Shown here: positions 28,117 to 37,058 of the stretch, piece by piece
Position numbering within the stretch: position 1 is the stretch's first letter
How the letters are laid out: each line of letters opens with the position of its first letter
NCBI RefSeq assembly: GCF_013032855.1
Contig: NZ_WQDA01000004.1
Location: 124,001 to 188,000 of the forward strand
DNA from: Ruegeria arenilitoris
GTDB taxonomy: Bacteria; Pseudomonadota; Alphaproteobacteria; Rhodobacterales; Rhodobacteraceae
Direction of reading: 5' to 3'
DNA length: 64,000 nt
Position numbers and translations under genes: made by a program
Notes under the pieces: generated by a model
What the model was told of the DNA's origin: nothing
Databases searched by the model: none
The model's input: only the letters and a program-made list of their open reading frames with translations

Positions 28117-29784
28117 CTATTTCCTGATCTGCTGCCAGGGCCGCGCCTTGCGGCCGCGATACTTGACCGTCAGTTCAGGCGGGGCGTCGCTTTCGTCATA
28201 GGCCCCAAGGACCACGCCCTTGCCGCGACTTTTGGTGCGCATCTCGACCAGCTCGGTCGCCGAGCGCGTGGTGCGCTGCGACGGACGCCGGGCCCAGGCG
28301 AACAGGTGGTCATACATCTGCGCGATCACATCAGCATGGTCCGCGCTGTCGCCCAGATCGGTCAGCTCGCCGGGGTCGTTTTCCAGATCGAACAGGATCG
28401 GGCGGAACCCGCCTTCGCAATGGATCAGCTTCCATTTTTTCGTGGCCACCATGAACATCGCCGCATCGCGCACCGAAACGCCCAGTGTTTCCGCGATGGG
28501 CGAGGCCGAATAGTCGTATTCGCAGATCGCGAATTTGCGCGGGGTCTCGTCCGCCCGCCCGTGCAGGATGGGCAGCAGCGAGTGGCCTTCTAGGATATGA
28601 TCAGGCACCGCACCGCCCGCGACCTCGACGAAAGTGGGGGCCAAGTCGATCGACTCGACCAGCGCGTCGCAGGTGGTGCCGCGCGTGGCATCGGCCTGTT
28701 CGGACGGGTCAAAAATGATCAGCGGCACCTTGGTCGAAGCGTCGTGGAAGAACGTCTTTTCGCCCATCCAGTGATCGCCCAGAAAATCGCCATGGTCCGA
28801 GGTCAGCACGATCATCGTGTCGTCCATGCGGCCGGTCTGCTCCATCCAGTCCAGCAGCCGCCCGATCTGGTCGTCGGCCTGCTTGATCAGGCCCATATAG
28901 GCGGGGATCACGGCCTCGCGCACATCCTGCCGCCAGAAGGTCTGACCGATCTTGGTGTGCATGAAGGCGCTCAGCACGGGGTGTGCCGCCGCCCGTTCGG
29001 CCTCGGACCGGTTGGCGGGCAGAACCTGTTCGGGTCCGTACATCGAGGCATAGGGCTCGGGGACGATATAGGGCCAGTGGGGCTTTATGTAGCTCAGGTG
29101 GCAGCACCACGGGCCGTCATGGGTTTCCATGAATTCCATGCCGCGCGTGGTCAGATAGGGGGTCTCGCTGTCCTCTTCGGCGATGTTCGCGGCCTGCGGC
29201 GCGTTTTTCAGGAACCAGCCGGACAGCACGTTGCCGTCCTCGTCCAGCCCGGAATTGGCAAAGTCGTGCCAGGGGTTGTCGCTGTCATACCCCTTGTCAG
29301 CCAGCCAAGAGTTATAGGCGCGGGCCCCGTCGGGGTCATAGAACCCGTCGGGGCCTTCGGGGCGCATCCCGTCGTCGCGCTCGTACACGTCAAAACCGCA
29401 TTCGGCCACCCGCGCGCCGATCAGGCTGTCGGGTTCCAGGCCCAGCCGCGCCATGCCCTCGGCGTCGGCGCGCATATGGGTTTTGCCGACCAGCCAGCAG
29501 TCCATCCCCGCCTTGCGCAGATGGTCGCCCATGGTCAGCTCACCCACCTTCAGCGGGATGCCGTTCCATGAGGCGCCATGCGACTGCACATAGCGCCCGG
29601 TATAGGTGGACATGCGCGAGCTGCCGCAGATCGGCGACTGGATATAGGCCCGCGTGAACCGCATGCCGCGCGCGGCCAGCCGGTCGATATTGGGCGTGTG
29701 CAGATGTGGATGGCCGTAACAGCTCAGGTAATCCCAGCGCAGCTGGTCGAACATGATGAACAGGATGTTGCGGGCCTTGGCCAT
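28117..29784 (-). CDS. Sulfatase-family hydrolase (arylsulfatase/phosphonate monoester hydrolase type)
   Basis: Alkaline-phosphatase superfamily hydrolase of 555 residues with no signal peptide, so cytoplasmic. The formylglycine site is Cys53-Gly-Ser-Ser-Arg; the usual third-position Pro is Ser here. Metal-binding FDQLRWD and TSDHGDFLGDHWMGEK are intact. Length and C-terminal features resemble phosphonate monoester hydrolases or sulfatases acting on small esters; the substrate is open. Its ATG directly abuts the stop codon of nqrM with no spacer, so it is probably read from the apbE-nqrM transcript. Confidence 0.88.
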   Translation of the reverse strand: MAKARNILFIMFDQLRWDYLSCYGHPHLHTPNIDRLAARGMRFTRAYIQSPICGSSRMSTYTGRYVQSHGASWNGIPLKVGELTMGDHLRKAGMDCWLVGKTHMRADAEGMARLGLEPDSLIGARVAECGFDVYERDDGMRPEGPDGFYDPDGARAYNSWLADKGYDSDNPWHDFANSGLDEDGNVLSGWFLKNAPQAANIAEEDSETPYLTTRGMEFMETHDGPWCCHLSYIKPHWPYIVPEPYASMYGPEQVLPANRSEAERAAAHPVLSAFMHTKIGQTFWRQDVREAVIPAYMGLIKQADDQIGRLLDWMEQTGRMDDTMIVLTSDHGDFLGDHWMGEKTFFHDASTKVPLIIFDPSEQADATRGTTCDALVESIDLAPTFVEVAGGAVPDHILEGHSLLPILHGRADETPRKFAICEYDYSASPIAETLGVSVRDAAMFMVATKKWKLIHCEGGFRPILFDLENDPGELTDLGDSADHADVIAQMYDHLFAWARRPSQRTTRSATELVEMRTKSRGKGVVLGAYDESDAPPELTVKYRGRKARPWQQIRK

Positions 29785-30030
29785 TCAGTGCTGCGCGCCC
29801 TTGCTTTCCATCTGTTCCACCATCCGGCGGGCGCGCTTGCATTGCAGCTTGTCACGCAGGGGGCTGTTGGGGTCCACGTCTTTTTGGCACACCACGCATT
29901 TGTCGGCGCCCGAGATCGCGTTCAGCCCGCCGCAACTGCCCTTGATGGTCTTGCCCATCAGTATCACGCCCAGCGACATGCCGACCATGATGATCAGCAG
30001 CAGAACAAACGCGAGGATAAAGGTGCTCAT
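29785..30030 (-). CDS. nqrM: Na+-NQR maturation factor NqrM
   Basis: Small membrane protein of 81 residues needed to load the iron centre between NqrD and NqrE. One N-terminal membrane helix (FILAFVLLLIIMVGMSLGVI), then KTIKGSCGGL and a cysteine set Cys33, Cys45, Cys48, Cys64, which matches NqrM (formerly DUF539). It lies 15 bases downstream of apbE, the usual partner, but about 9 kb away from nqrF in this genome. Confidence 0.93.
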   Translation of the reverse strand: MSTFILAFVLLLIIMVGMSLGVILMGKTIKGSCGGLNAISGADKCVVCQKDVDPNSPLRDKLQCKRARRMVEQMESKGAQH

Positions 30031-30045
30031 CGGTCGTCCCGCCCT

Positions 30046-31071
30046 TCAGTTCGATCCCAGCGCATCCTTGAACGCGCTGCTTTGTACCGTGATATAGGCA
30101 TCTTCGCCGCCTGTCACATCCCGCGAGATGAAAAACACTGCCAAACCCAGCTGATCGGCCAGTTTCAGCCCCCGCTCCTGCCCCAGCGCCAGCATCGCAG
30201 TGGCCCAGGCATCGGCCATCATCGCGTTTTCGGCCAGAACCGTGACCGAGGTCGTCCGATGCGTGATCGGGCGTCCGGTGATCGGGTCGATGATGTGCGA
30301 ATACCGCACCCCGTCCTGTTCGAAGAAGTTCTTGTAGTCGCCCGAGGTCGCCATGCCGCGGTTGTCCAACGGCACGATGAACTGGATGGTCTGCGATCCG
30401 GTTTCGGGCTTTTCGATGCCGATGCGCCAGGCCTGGTCCTTGTCGTTCTGACCGCGGGCCACCAGATCGCCGCCGATCTCGACCATGTAGTTCTCGATGC
30501 CGGCTTCTTGCAGCGTCTCGGCCACGGCGTCGATCCCGTAGCCCTTGGCGATGGCCGACAGGTTGATCCCCACGCCCGGCAGCGCCTTGGCCAGCGCCCC
30601 GGCCTGCGCATCCAGCGTCAGCAGGCGGGCCTGCCCCACCTGTTCCAGCGCCGCCGCGATCTCGGCATCCGACGGAACCGGGTCTTCGGGCTTGCGCGGG
30701 CCGAAGCCCCACAGCTCGATCAACGGGCCGAGGGTCACGTCGAAAACGCCGCCGCTTTGCTCGTGCACCTGGTTGGCCGCCGCGATCACATAGGCGAATT
30801 CCTGTGACACCGGCATCGGGTCGGTGCTGGCCGAGGCGGAAAAGACCGAGACTTCGGAATTCGGGTCCCAGTTGGACATCTTGGCATTCACCTGCGCCAG
30901 CGTGTCCTCCACGGAGGCGGACAGAGCAGCCTCGTCCAGATCCTCGCCGATTGCGGTGATGTGATATGTCGTGCCCATGGTTTCGCCGGACAGACGGACG
31001 ATCTCGGGCTCCTCGTCGAACAGACAGCCAGAAACAACAAGCGGCAGGGCCAGAGCAAGCAGTCGGCGCAT
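30046..31071 (-). CDS. apbE: FAD:protein FMN transferase ApbE (lipoprotein)
   Basis: Periplasmic flavin transferase that attaches FMN covalently to threonines in NqrB and NqrC. The start at 31071 gives a lipoprotein signal with Cys16 (LVVSGC). Conserved segments are GETMGTTYHI, IEIGGDLVARG-like (VEIGGDLVARGQN) and YSHIIDPITGRPI. It is 341 residues long. Targets in this window are Thr229 of NqrB and Thr240 of NqrC. The upstream frame adds 11 codons that would spoil the signal peptide. Confidence 0.95.
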   Translation of the reverse strand: MRRLLALALPLVVSGCLFDEEPEIVRLSGETMGTTYHITAIGEDLDEAALSASVEDTLAQVNAKMSNWDPNSEVSVFSASASTDPMPVSQEFAYVIAAANQVHEQSGGVFDVTLGPLIELWGFGPRKPEDPVPSDAEIAAALEQVGQARLLTLDAQAGALAKALPGVGINLSAIAKGYGIDAVAETLQEAGIENYMVEIGGDLVARGQNDKDQAWRIGIEKPETGSQTIQFIVPLDNRGMATSGDYKNFFEQDGVRYSHIIDPITGRPITHRTTSVTVLAENAMMADAWATAMLALGQERGLKLADQLGLAVFFISRDVTGGEDAYITVQSSAFKDALGSN

Positions 31072-31137
31072 TGGGCGATCTCCTGGAAATGTGTTGCCCG
31101 GCATATGCCAGCGGCCCCACCCAGAGTCAAACCTGCG

Positions 31138-31323
31138 TCAGGGCGCCAGCGGCAGGAAGCCAAGGACCAGCAGCCCGACCGCAGCGGGCACTCCAAACAG
31201 CCAGGCGCGTTTCTGCCAACCCGGGGGCTGTTCTTTCCACAGTTTGCGGAAATTATGCCCGCAGATCACGACCAGAAGGAAGATCACGGCGGCAACCGCA
31301 GGAGACAGATGGAGTTGGGTCAC
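31138..31323 (-). CDS. Small two-helix membrane protein upstream of apbE
   Basis: A 61-residue ORF with two hydrophobic helices (VAAVIFLLVVICGHNF and WLFGVPAAVGLLVLGFLPL) joined by a basic, Trp-rich loop. The start would be GTG, with AAGGA about 12 bases upstream, so initiation is weak. Composition looks like a real membrane protein rather than antisense noise. It precedes apbE by 66 bases on the same strand and may be co-transcribed. No family recognised. Confidence 0.5.
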   Translation of the reverse strand: MTQLHLSPAVAAVIFLLVVICGHNFRKLWKEQPPGWQKRAWLFGVPAAVGLLVLGFLPLAP

Positions 31324-31448
31324 GGGGTCCGGTTTTTCCTTGCGACCCGGCGCGGTTGCGCCGGTTTTTGAATTTGCACCCTATACAGGTTTCTCTGCTG
31401 CGATAAGGTGGTGAGGACAGCCTGTAGCGTTGAAGGAGGAGACCGCCC

Positions 31449-31973
31449 ATGGCCCCAAGCTCTTACCAGCCCCCGACACGTGGCGACAAGGCCGGGTCAA
31501 GCACTTACAGCCAATCCGCCGAGTCGAATTTGTCACATACTAAGACCACTGTCGCCAAATTGCTGGAAGGAAAAGGTGATGCGGTGTTTTCGGTTCGGCC
31601 GAATGACACCATCCATTCGGTGGTCGAAATTCTAAAGGAGAAACGCATCGGGGCGGTTGTCGTCACCGATCAGAACGGCGCACTGCAGGGAATCCTGTCC
31701 GAGCGGGATATCGTTCGCCGCATGGCGGATACTCCGGGTCAGACGCTGCCACAGTCGGTCGAGGCGCTGATGACACGCGATGTGCGGACCTGCACACCGG
31801 ACGACCTGCTGATGGATGTGCTGAAGACGATGACCGAGGGGCGATTCCGCCACATACCGGTTCTGCGCGACGGCAAGCTTTGCGGCATGATCACCATCGG
31901 AGATGTCGTGCATTTCCGGCTGAAAGAGCTGGAATACGAAGCCCTGCGCATGAAGCAGATGATCGTCGGCTAG
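31449..31973 (+). CDS. Tandem CBS-domain protein
   Basis: Soluble protein of 174 residues with two CBS motifs (~40-95 and ~105-160), e.g. KRIGAVVVTDQNGALQGILS and RFRHIPVLRDGKLCGMITIGD. CBS pairs bind adenosyl nucleotides and usually regulate partner proteins; stand-alone forms like this are common in alphaproteobacteria. The first ~25 residues are polar and low-complexity. GGAGGAG lies 9-14 bases before the ATG. The frame of the decaying kinase gene on the other strand runs into its 3' end. Confidence 0.9.
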   Translation: MAPSSYQPPTRGDKAGSSTYSQSAESNLSHTKTTVAKLLEGKGDAVFSVRPNDTIHSVVEILKEKRIGAVVVTDQNGALQGILSERDIVRRMADTPGQTLPQSVEALMTRDVRTCTPDDLLMDVLKTMTEGRFRHIPVLRDGKLCGMITIGDVVHFRLKELEYEALRMKQMIVG

Positions 31974-31974
31974 A

Positions 31975-33960
31975 TAGTCGCACGTTGTAGTAACGGGCAT
32001 ATGCCCCATAGGACTGACCGCCTGCCTTGGTCTGCTTTCGGGCAGACCCCAGGTCCGAGATGACCAGCACGGTGACCTGCAAGTTCACGCTGGAAAACTC
32101 GCGCAGCGCTTGTGCCAACTGGGCGCGGGACGTGGTGGCCGGTGCAACCGACAGAAGGATCGCGTCACAGGCCTGCCCGATTGCCCGGACGTCAGAAACG
32201 GCCAAAACCGGCGGGCTGTCGATCAGAATATTGTCGTAGTCTGCCCGCAACCTCTGCGTGAGGTCATGAAAGCGCGAAGACAAAAAATATCCGCGGCGCT
32301 GCGTGTGCTGCGCTCGCCCATCAGAACATTGACCGACAACCGGGTGTCGGTACGTAGAAGGTTGCCCAAGGGTGTCCCTCCGGTCAGCGCTGTGACCAGC
32401 CCACCGTTCGGGTTGTCTGGAAAATACTACCTGAAAGACAGGCTCCGGATGTCGGCTTCGACCAGCAGAACAGATCGACCGAGCCCCGCCAGGCTTTGCG
32501 CGAGGGCAATCGACATCGTGATCTTACCCTCATCCGGTACCGACGAGGTGCACAGAATGACTTGTGGTTGAGCGTCCGAATTTGGTGACAGCACAGACGT
32601 TCGCAGGTTTCTGGCCGCTTCCGATAGCGGCGACGTCGAATTTGTCGATAGGTACCCGACCAACCGACTGTGCTGGCGGATCGGTGCCAATCGCAAATGC
32701 CCCAGAACCGGTACGCTGGTGACCATCTCCAGATCGGCCCCAGCCGGAACCGCGGATTGCCGGATTTGCTGGACAAGAATGATGCCCAGCCCCAAAGCCG
32801 CCCCGGCGATCACCCCAAGAAACATGATCAGACCAGAACGCGGTGCAACTTGTTTACCCGGAGTGGCTGTCGAAATTATGCGGCTGTCCGGCGTTTGTGC
32901 GCCCTGTTGGACGGCGGCTTCCTCCAGTCTGGAAATAAAGGTTTCGTGCAGCAACCCGGTTACACGGGCGTCGCGCTCGAACTGGCGCAGTTCGGCTGTC
33001 ACACTGGCATTCTGGGCGATCAATTCTGAAACACGTTCGGCGAGAGCTATCCTTGCTGCTGCGTCCCTCGTGGCAACCTGCCTTGAAAGGCTGGTGGGAA
33101 GGCGACCATGAATGACTTCCTGAACCTCGCCTTTGAAGGGTTCGGGGTCCAAGTCAACAAGTGTCTGGTCCAGTTGGTCAAGCTCTTGAAGACGGCTTTG
33201 CAGATTGGCCAACCTTGTTCGGGTTTCGAAAAGGTGCGCGGCCAGTGCTTCGGGGCTGGCGCCCGCAGGACCTTGATGGCGTCCTCCTGCCGGGCGATTT
33301 CCTGCTCCAGCCCGGCCACCCGGTCCGACAACCATGAAACAGTTTCGGTTAGTCCTTTGGCTTTTGCATTGATTTGATCCCGAACAAAAAGCTGGGCCAA
33401 GGTATCCGCAATCTCAGCCGACTTCTGAGGGCGGTTGGTTGTTGCGCCGATCCGGATGACATCTGAATTCCGGACGTTTTCGATAGATACCACCTGTGTG
33501 ACGTTTTCCGCGACAATGCCCAGGGCTACGCTATCCGACCGGTTCGCCGGATTTTGCCAAAATACGGTCCAACGCGATGCGAGGATGGCTGGATTGAACT
33601 ATGGATCATCCTGGAGGTTTAGCTCCAGCGCCGGGCTATGCATCAAACGAGCAGAGCCAAGGATTTCGACTTGGGTATTGATGGCGGAGATGTCGACACC
33701 TAGCCCGTCATGGCTTGCGACGGCACGTCGGAATAGCCCGCAGAGCGTGTCAGAACCAACGTCGTTTCGGACCGGAAGCGGGGTTCTATCGCAAAGGGCG
33801 AGATCCCCAATCCCAGCAAAAGACCGAGACCCGCGCAGCCGGCGATTGTGTATCTGTCCGGCCATCACAGCCGGGCAAAGGCCAGCAGAACCAAACCGTC
33901 CACGGTTTTCTCGCGCCTGTTCGCGCCATGAGGTTTTTCGTCGGTCGTGTTAGGCCTTTG
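31975..33960 (-). pseudogene. Wzz/Wzc-like exopolysaccharide tyrosine autokinase, disrupted
   Basis: Remnant of a polysaccharide co-polymerase with a C-terminal tyrosine kinase. Pieces in order lie in different frames: first membrane helix and SPFAIEPRFRSETTLVLTRS; then VDISAINTQVEILGS; TAG at 33599-33601; VSIENVRNSDVIRIGAT to EDAIKVLR; a shift near 33265; second helix and CTSSVPDEGKITMSIALAQ, where the Walker A Thr is Ile; a shift near 32425 to FPDNPNGGLVTALTGGTPLG; a shift near 32283 to DYDNILIDSPPVLAVSDVRA and a Tyr-rich tail. At least four frameshifts and one stop make it non-functional. The ancestral stop is also lost and the frame runs into the CBS gene. Confidence 0.88.
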
Positions 33961-33993
33961 CAAGTGCTTGTGTTCTGTCACCGTTTCTTGGCG

Positions 33994-34490
33994 TCAATTG
34001 CCCTTGAACTCTGCAACCGCCTGCAGCGTCCGCCAAATAATCCAAAATTCGAATGCAAGGCTCGGATTATTGATGTAGTAGTGGTCGGTCCAAAATTTTT
34101 CCGAATATCTTCAGGACTTTGTGCGTGCCCGACTTCGGTCTGGGCATAGCCGCTGATTCCGGGGCGGACGCCAAGCCGGGCGCGGTAACCGGGCCATAGG
34201 GGCCCCCTGATCTTACCGTGACCAGGCTTCATTGAACGGAGTTTGTAGGCGACAAACGCTCTTCCTCCTCTGCCCATGCGGATCTGGCAAAACAACAAGG
34301 GCCCTCGGTTTAGAATGTGGTTCATGACGAGCGACAGGACTGCGCAAACCGCCAGGAGTGGCAACAGGGCCAGAGAAACAGCAACATCCATGAAGCGTTT
34401 GGTGATACTGAATGTCAGACCTACGCGTGGCGCGGCAAAACCGGAAAAAGCTGCCTGGGAACCAACAATATCGATGCTCATCCATCCCAC
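33994..34490 (-). pseudogene. Initiating sugar transferase (ExoY/WcaJ type), disrupted
   Basis: The N-terminal part is recognisable: KRFMDVAVSLALLPLLAV (membrane helix) and QIRMGRGGRAFVAYKLRSM. About 55 residues normally following, including the LDELPQ and GPRP motifs, are deleted; the frame jumps to RLGVRPGISGYAQTEVG. A one-base shift at the A5T4 run near 34095 then breaks the end. The correct tail (FWTDHYYINNPSLAFEFWII) continues in another frame and stops at 33994-33996. Loss of the catalytic middle makes it inactive. It belonged to the polysaccharide locus with the kinase next to it. Confidence 0.85.
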
Positions 34491-34597
34491 CCTGAGCGTC
34501 TGATATCGCGTAGGCTCAGCGAGAGTTTCGCTGCGGAATGGTAAATACCGAGCTATTGTTAATAGAGTATTTCGAGATCATCATTTGACCATGGCCA

Positions 34598-35398
34598 TCA
34601 TGCCCGACCGGCGGTGTCCGAGGCTTCATTGCCGGGGCCGGTTGATACGAATTTGACGATGCCCGGGCTGATGTCTGCCGCCGTGAGCCGACCGGTCGCA
34701 AACGCGCCGGTGTCGATCGAAATCACCCGACCACTGACTTTTGGATCTGGGACGATGGTATGCCCGTGCACGACCCATTGGCCATCCGTTCGAGCGGTGG
34801 ACGGGAAATTGGGGTGCCCCCATAAACAGACATGGCGCGGTTGGACATCGATTGGCAAGGCGGGATCTAGGGCCGCGTGGACGATCGAGACATTCCCGCT
34901 TGACCAGGTCAGTGGCCGGTTTTCGAGCCAAGTCAGAACCGGGTCGCCGATCACAGACCGCATATGATGCGAGATTTGGACGGCATCTTCGCCCAATGTC
35001 GTTTCGGTTATTCCCGTCAGGCCGAACGACGCGAGTGTCTGAAGCCCACCGTTTCCCAGCCACAAGCGACTGGTCCGCTTGGGTTCCTCGATAAATCGAA
35101 GCAGCATCTCTTCATGATTGCCCAGCAGACAAATCACTTCACGCTCGCCGTTTTCCGAAAGATGCCGCAGGTGATGCAAAACCTGAGCACTGTAATCTCC
35201 ACGGTCGACATAGTCCCCAACAAATACCAGAGGAATGTCCGGATCGAGACGGGTCAGCAGTTGCTGCAACAGGTCCAGCCGTCCGTGAATGTCACCAACG
35301 ACATAGAACCGCCGATCGGGTGCCAGGGTCTCCAGCAGCGATTCCTGCTCAGGCTCGTTCGTGCCTCGCCTGAGTTTTTTGATCCACGATCCTATCAT
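34598..35398 (-). CDS. Calcineurin-like Ser/Thr phosphatase family protein
   Basis: Cytoplasmic metallophosphoesterase of 266 residues with all core motifs: GDIHGR (35-40), GDYVDRG (61-67), GNHEE (93-97), then His in IVHAALD and WVVHGHTI. This is the bacterial PP2A-like/ApaH-like group. It is intact although both sides are pseudogenes. Such phosphatases often sit in roseobacter polysaccharide clusters, where they may counteract the tyrosine kinase; that role is inference. Its substrate is unknown. Confidence 0.9.
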   Translation of the reverse strand: MIGSWIKKLRRGTNEPEQESLLETLAPDRRFYVVGDIHGRLDLLQQLLTRLDPDIPLVFVGDYVDRGDYSAQVLHHLRHLSENGEREVICLLGNHEEMLLRFIEEPKRTSRLWLGNGGLQTLASFGLTGITETTLGEDAVQISHHMRSVIGDPVLTWLENRPLTWSSGNVSIVHAALDPALPIDVQPRHVCLWGHPNFPSTARTDGQWVVHGHTIVPDPKVSGRVISIDTGAFATGRLTAADISPGIVKFVSTGPGNEASDTAGRA

Positions 35399-35556
35399 CA
35401 GACCTGTTCCCTATCGCGCTGTGGCCCAGGCAGCAATGGCGGACACGGCCGGCTGACGCGACTGCCGTAGTTGTGAACAACAGGTTATTGAGGCGGGCGC
35501 GCAACGCAAGGGTCCTCGGCACTAGAGTGGCCGCCGAAAAACAACAGGAGCTTTCC

Positions 35557-36031
35557 ATGCATTCGATGACTTACAAACCGGCCGCGCAGTGGTCTGTCGA
35601 AAACCGCCACGATGCGGCCGCGGACCAAGATATTCTTCTCAGAAACGTGGGTGGTGCATCGATCCGGTTTGAAATCACCGCTGACGATGCCGTCGCTGAA
35701 TTGGAAGCGGCTTTGAGTCACACGGTTCAAACGGGACGGTCTTTTGCATTGCAGATGAAAGCTGGCGAGCGTCTGTTTGACACGCTCCGAGGGCCGCGCG
35801 GGCACGATGTGCGTGCAATTGAGGTCGGTTCTGGCGATGACGCGGACTATCGCCCTTGTGCAGGTTCTGACGGTCTGCACCCCGGATGGTGATGACCCGC
35901 GTTCGGTTTTGACGCGCGCGATGCTGGATCGTCAGGGCCAGTCCTCATTGCTGGCCGAGCTGCCCAAATTGTCGGTCAGCGCAACGATGGCCCTGTTCGG
36001 TGGCAACGGTGACGTTCAAACCTGGAAGTAA
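35557..36031 (+). pseudogene. Unrecognised conserved-looking gene split by a frameshift
   Basis: The ATG at 35557 has a good AGGAG site six bases upstream. The first frame reads MHSMTYKPAAQWSVENRHD ... MKAGERLFDTLRGPRGHDVRAIEV, then loses coding character. From about 35830 the +1 frame continues with TRTIALVQVLTVCTPDGDD ... ELPKLSVSATMALFGGNGDVQTW and stops at 36031. Together they would form one ~158-residue soluble protein. No family recognised. Its neighbours suggest it belonged to the polysaccharide locus. It could be two short genes, but the smooth join argues for one lesion. Confidence 0.5.
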
Positions 36032-36040
36032 ACGGACGGT

Positions 36041-36945
36041 GTGTCGCTTTCCTTTCTGGATGGAGTTTTGGTCTCAAGCCGGGGATTGGGCGCGGACTTG
36101 ATGTCGGCGGATGTGAGTGGAACACGCGCCATGCAGGCCGGGGACGACTCGGCGCGCCATATCCGCCTGCACAGCTATCTGGACGGCGAATACCAACCCA
36201 GCTTTCGCGCATCTCCAACCAACTGGACAGCGTCGCTCTGCGAGAAGTACCTTTGACGGCTCAGACGGTGCTCATGGAAAACGGGACGACACCCTATCGG
36301 CCACGCAGCCTGCCGCAGTCCTCCTATGAAACCGCAGGCACCGGGCCGGCCCACTCTCGATTGGTTGCGCTGCCGGATGGTCCGGCCGTTCCGGATTTCA
36401 CCCCCGAACACTTGGGTTGCGCGCGCCTCCGCGTGTGAAGGCTCCACCTTTCCACCTGGGACCGGGTGATGTGGTGGCGATCATACGCCCCGCACGGGTT
36501 GCCGAACTTGCTGGCGCGGACGCTCAGCCGGATGCCTTCACCTTGCGCGACTATTTGGCCCGACCGGAGTTCCGGCAACTGGTCCTTTTGAACGGGGACG
36601 CCGTGTTTGCCGATACCAGCTATGACCTGGACCGGGCTCTTGTGTTTCATAGCGATCAGATCGAAGTCATCAGCCTGAACCGTCAGGCTAAGGGGGCTGA
36701 CTTAGCCGAACTTGAATAGGAGGTCGGTCTGCGCCGCGCCGAACTGACGGAGTCACGCGGAAATTTCACGGTTCGCAGCCAACTGGGTGCCGAACAGCGC
36801 GGCATTGTCGATCGCGGCCCGTATGGAACTGCGCCCCAACGATATTGTTTTCATCCAGGAGCAGCCGATCACGACTTGGGGTCGGGCGCTGGATCAATTT
36901 CTACCCTCGCTGGTCAATGCGGGGTTGGACGCGGCAAATGGTTGA
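36041..36945 (+). pseudogene. Wza-like polysaccharide export protein, degraded
   Basis: The remnant is best read from its 3' half. FHLGPGDVVAIIRPARVAEL, then LARPEFRQLVLLNGDAVFAD and YDLDRALVFHSDQIEVISL, are typical of polysaccharide export (SLBB-type) outer-membrane proteins. After LGAEQR about 65 residues are missing and the frame changes. The C-terminus RPNDIVFIQEQPITTWGRAL, DQFLPSL then reads to a TGA at 36943-36945. The 5' part (36041-36400) is scattered over frames and only loosely assignable. At least three lesions are present, so no export protein can be made. Confidence 0.7.
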
Positions 36946-37058
36946 CGCGCCCCGCCCTGCATCGGAAATGAGGCCCCACCGACCGATAATCCCCTTGACC
37001 TTGGCGGCTCGAAAGGGTCCCTGATGGTCGGGATTGTTGATTTGCGTTCGAGGGTTTC

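Noticed and set aside
26657..28201. 514-residue plus-strand frame over gpmI
   Set aside because: Antisense to an enzyme gene with intact catalytic motifs.
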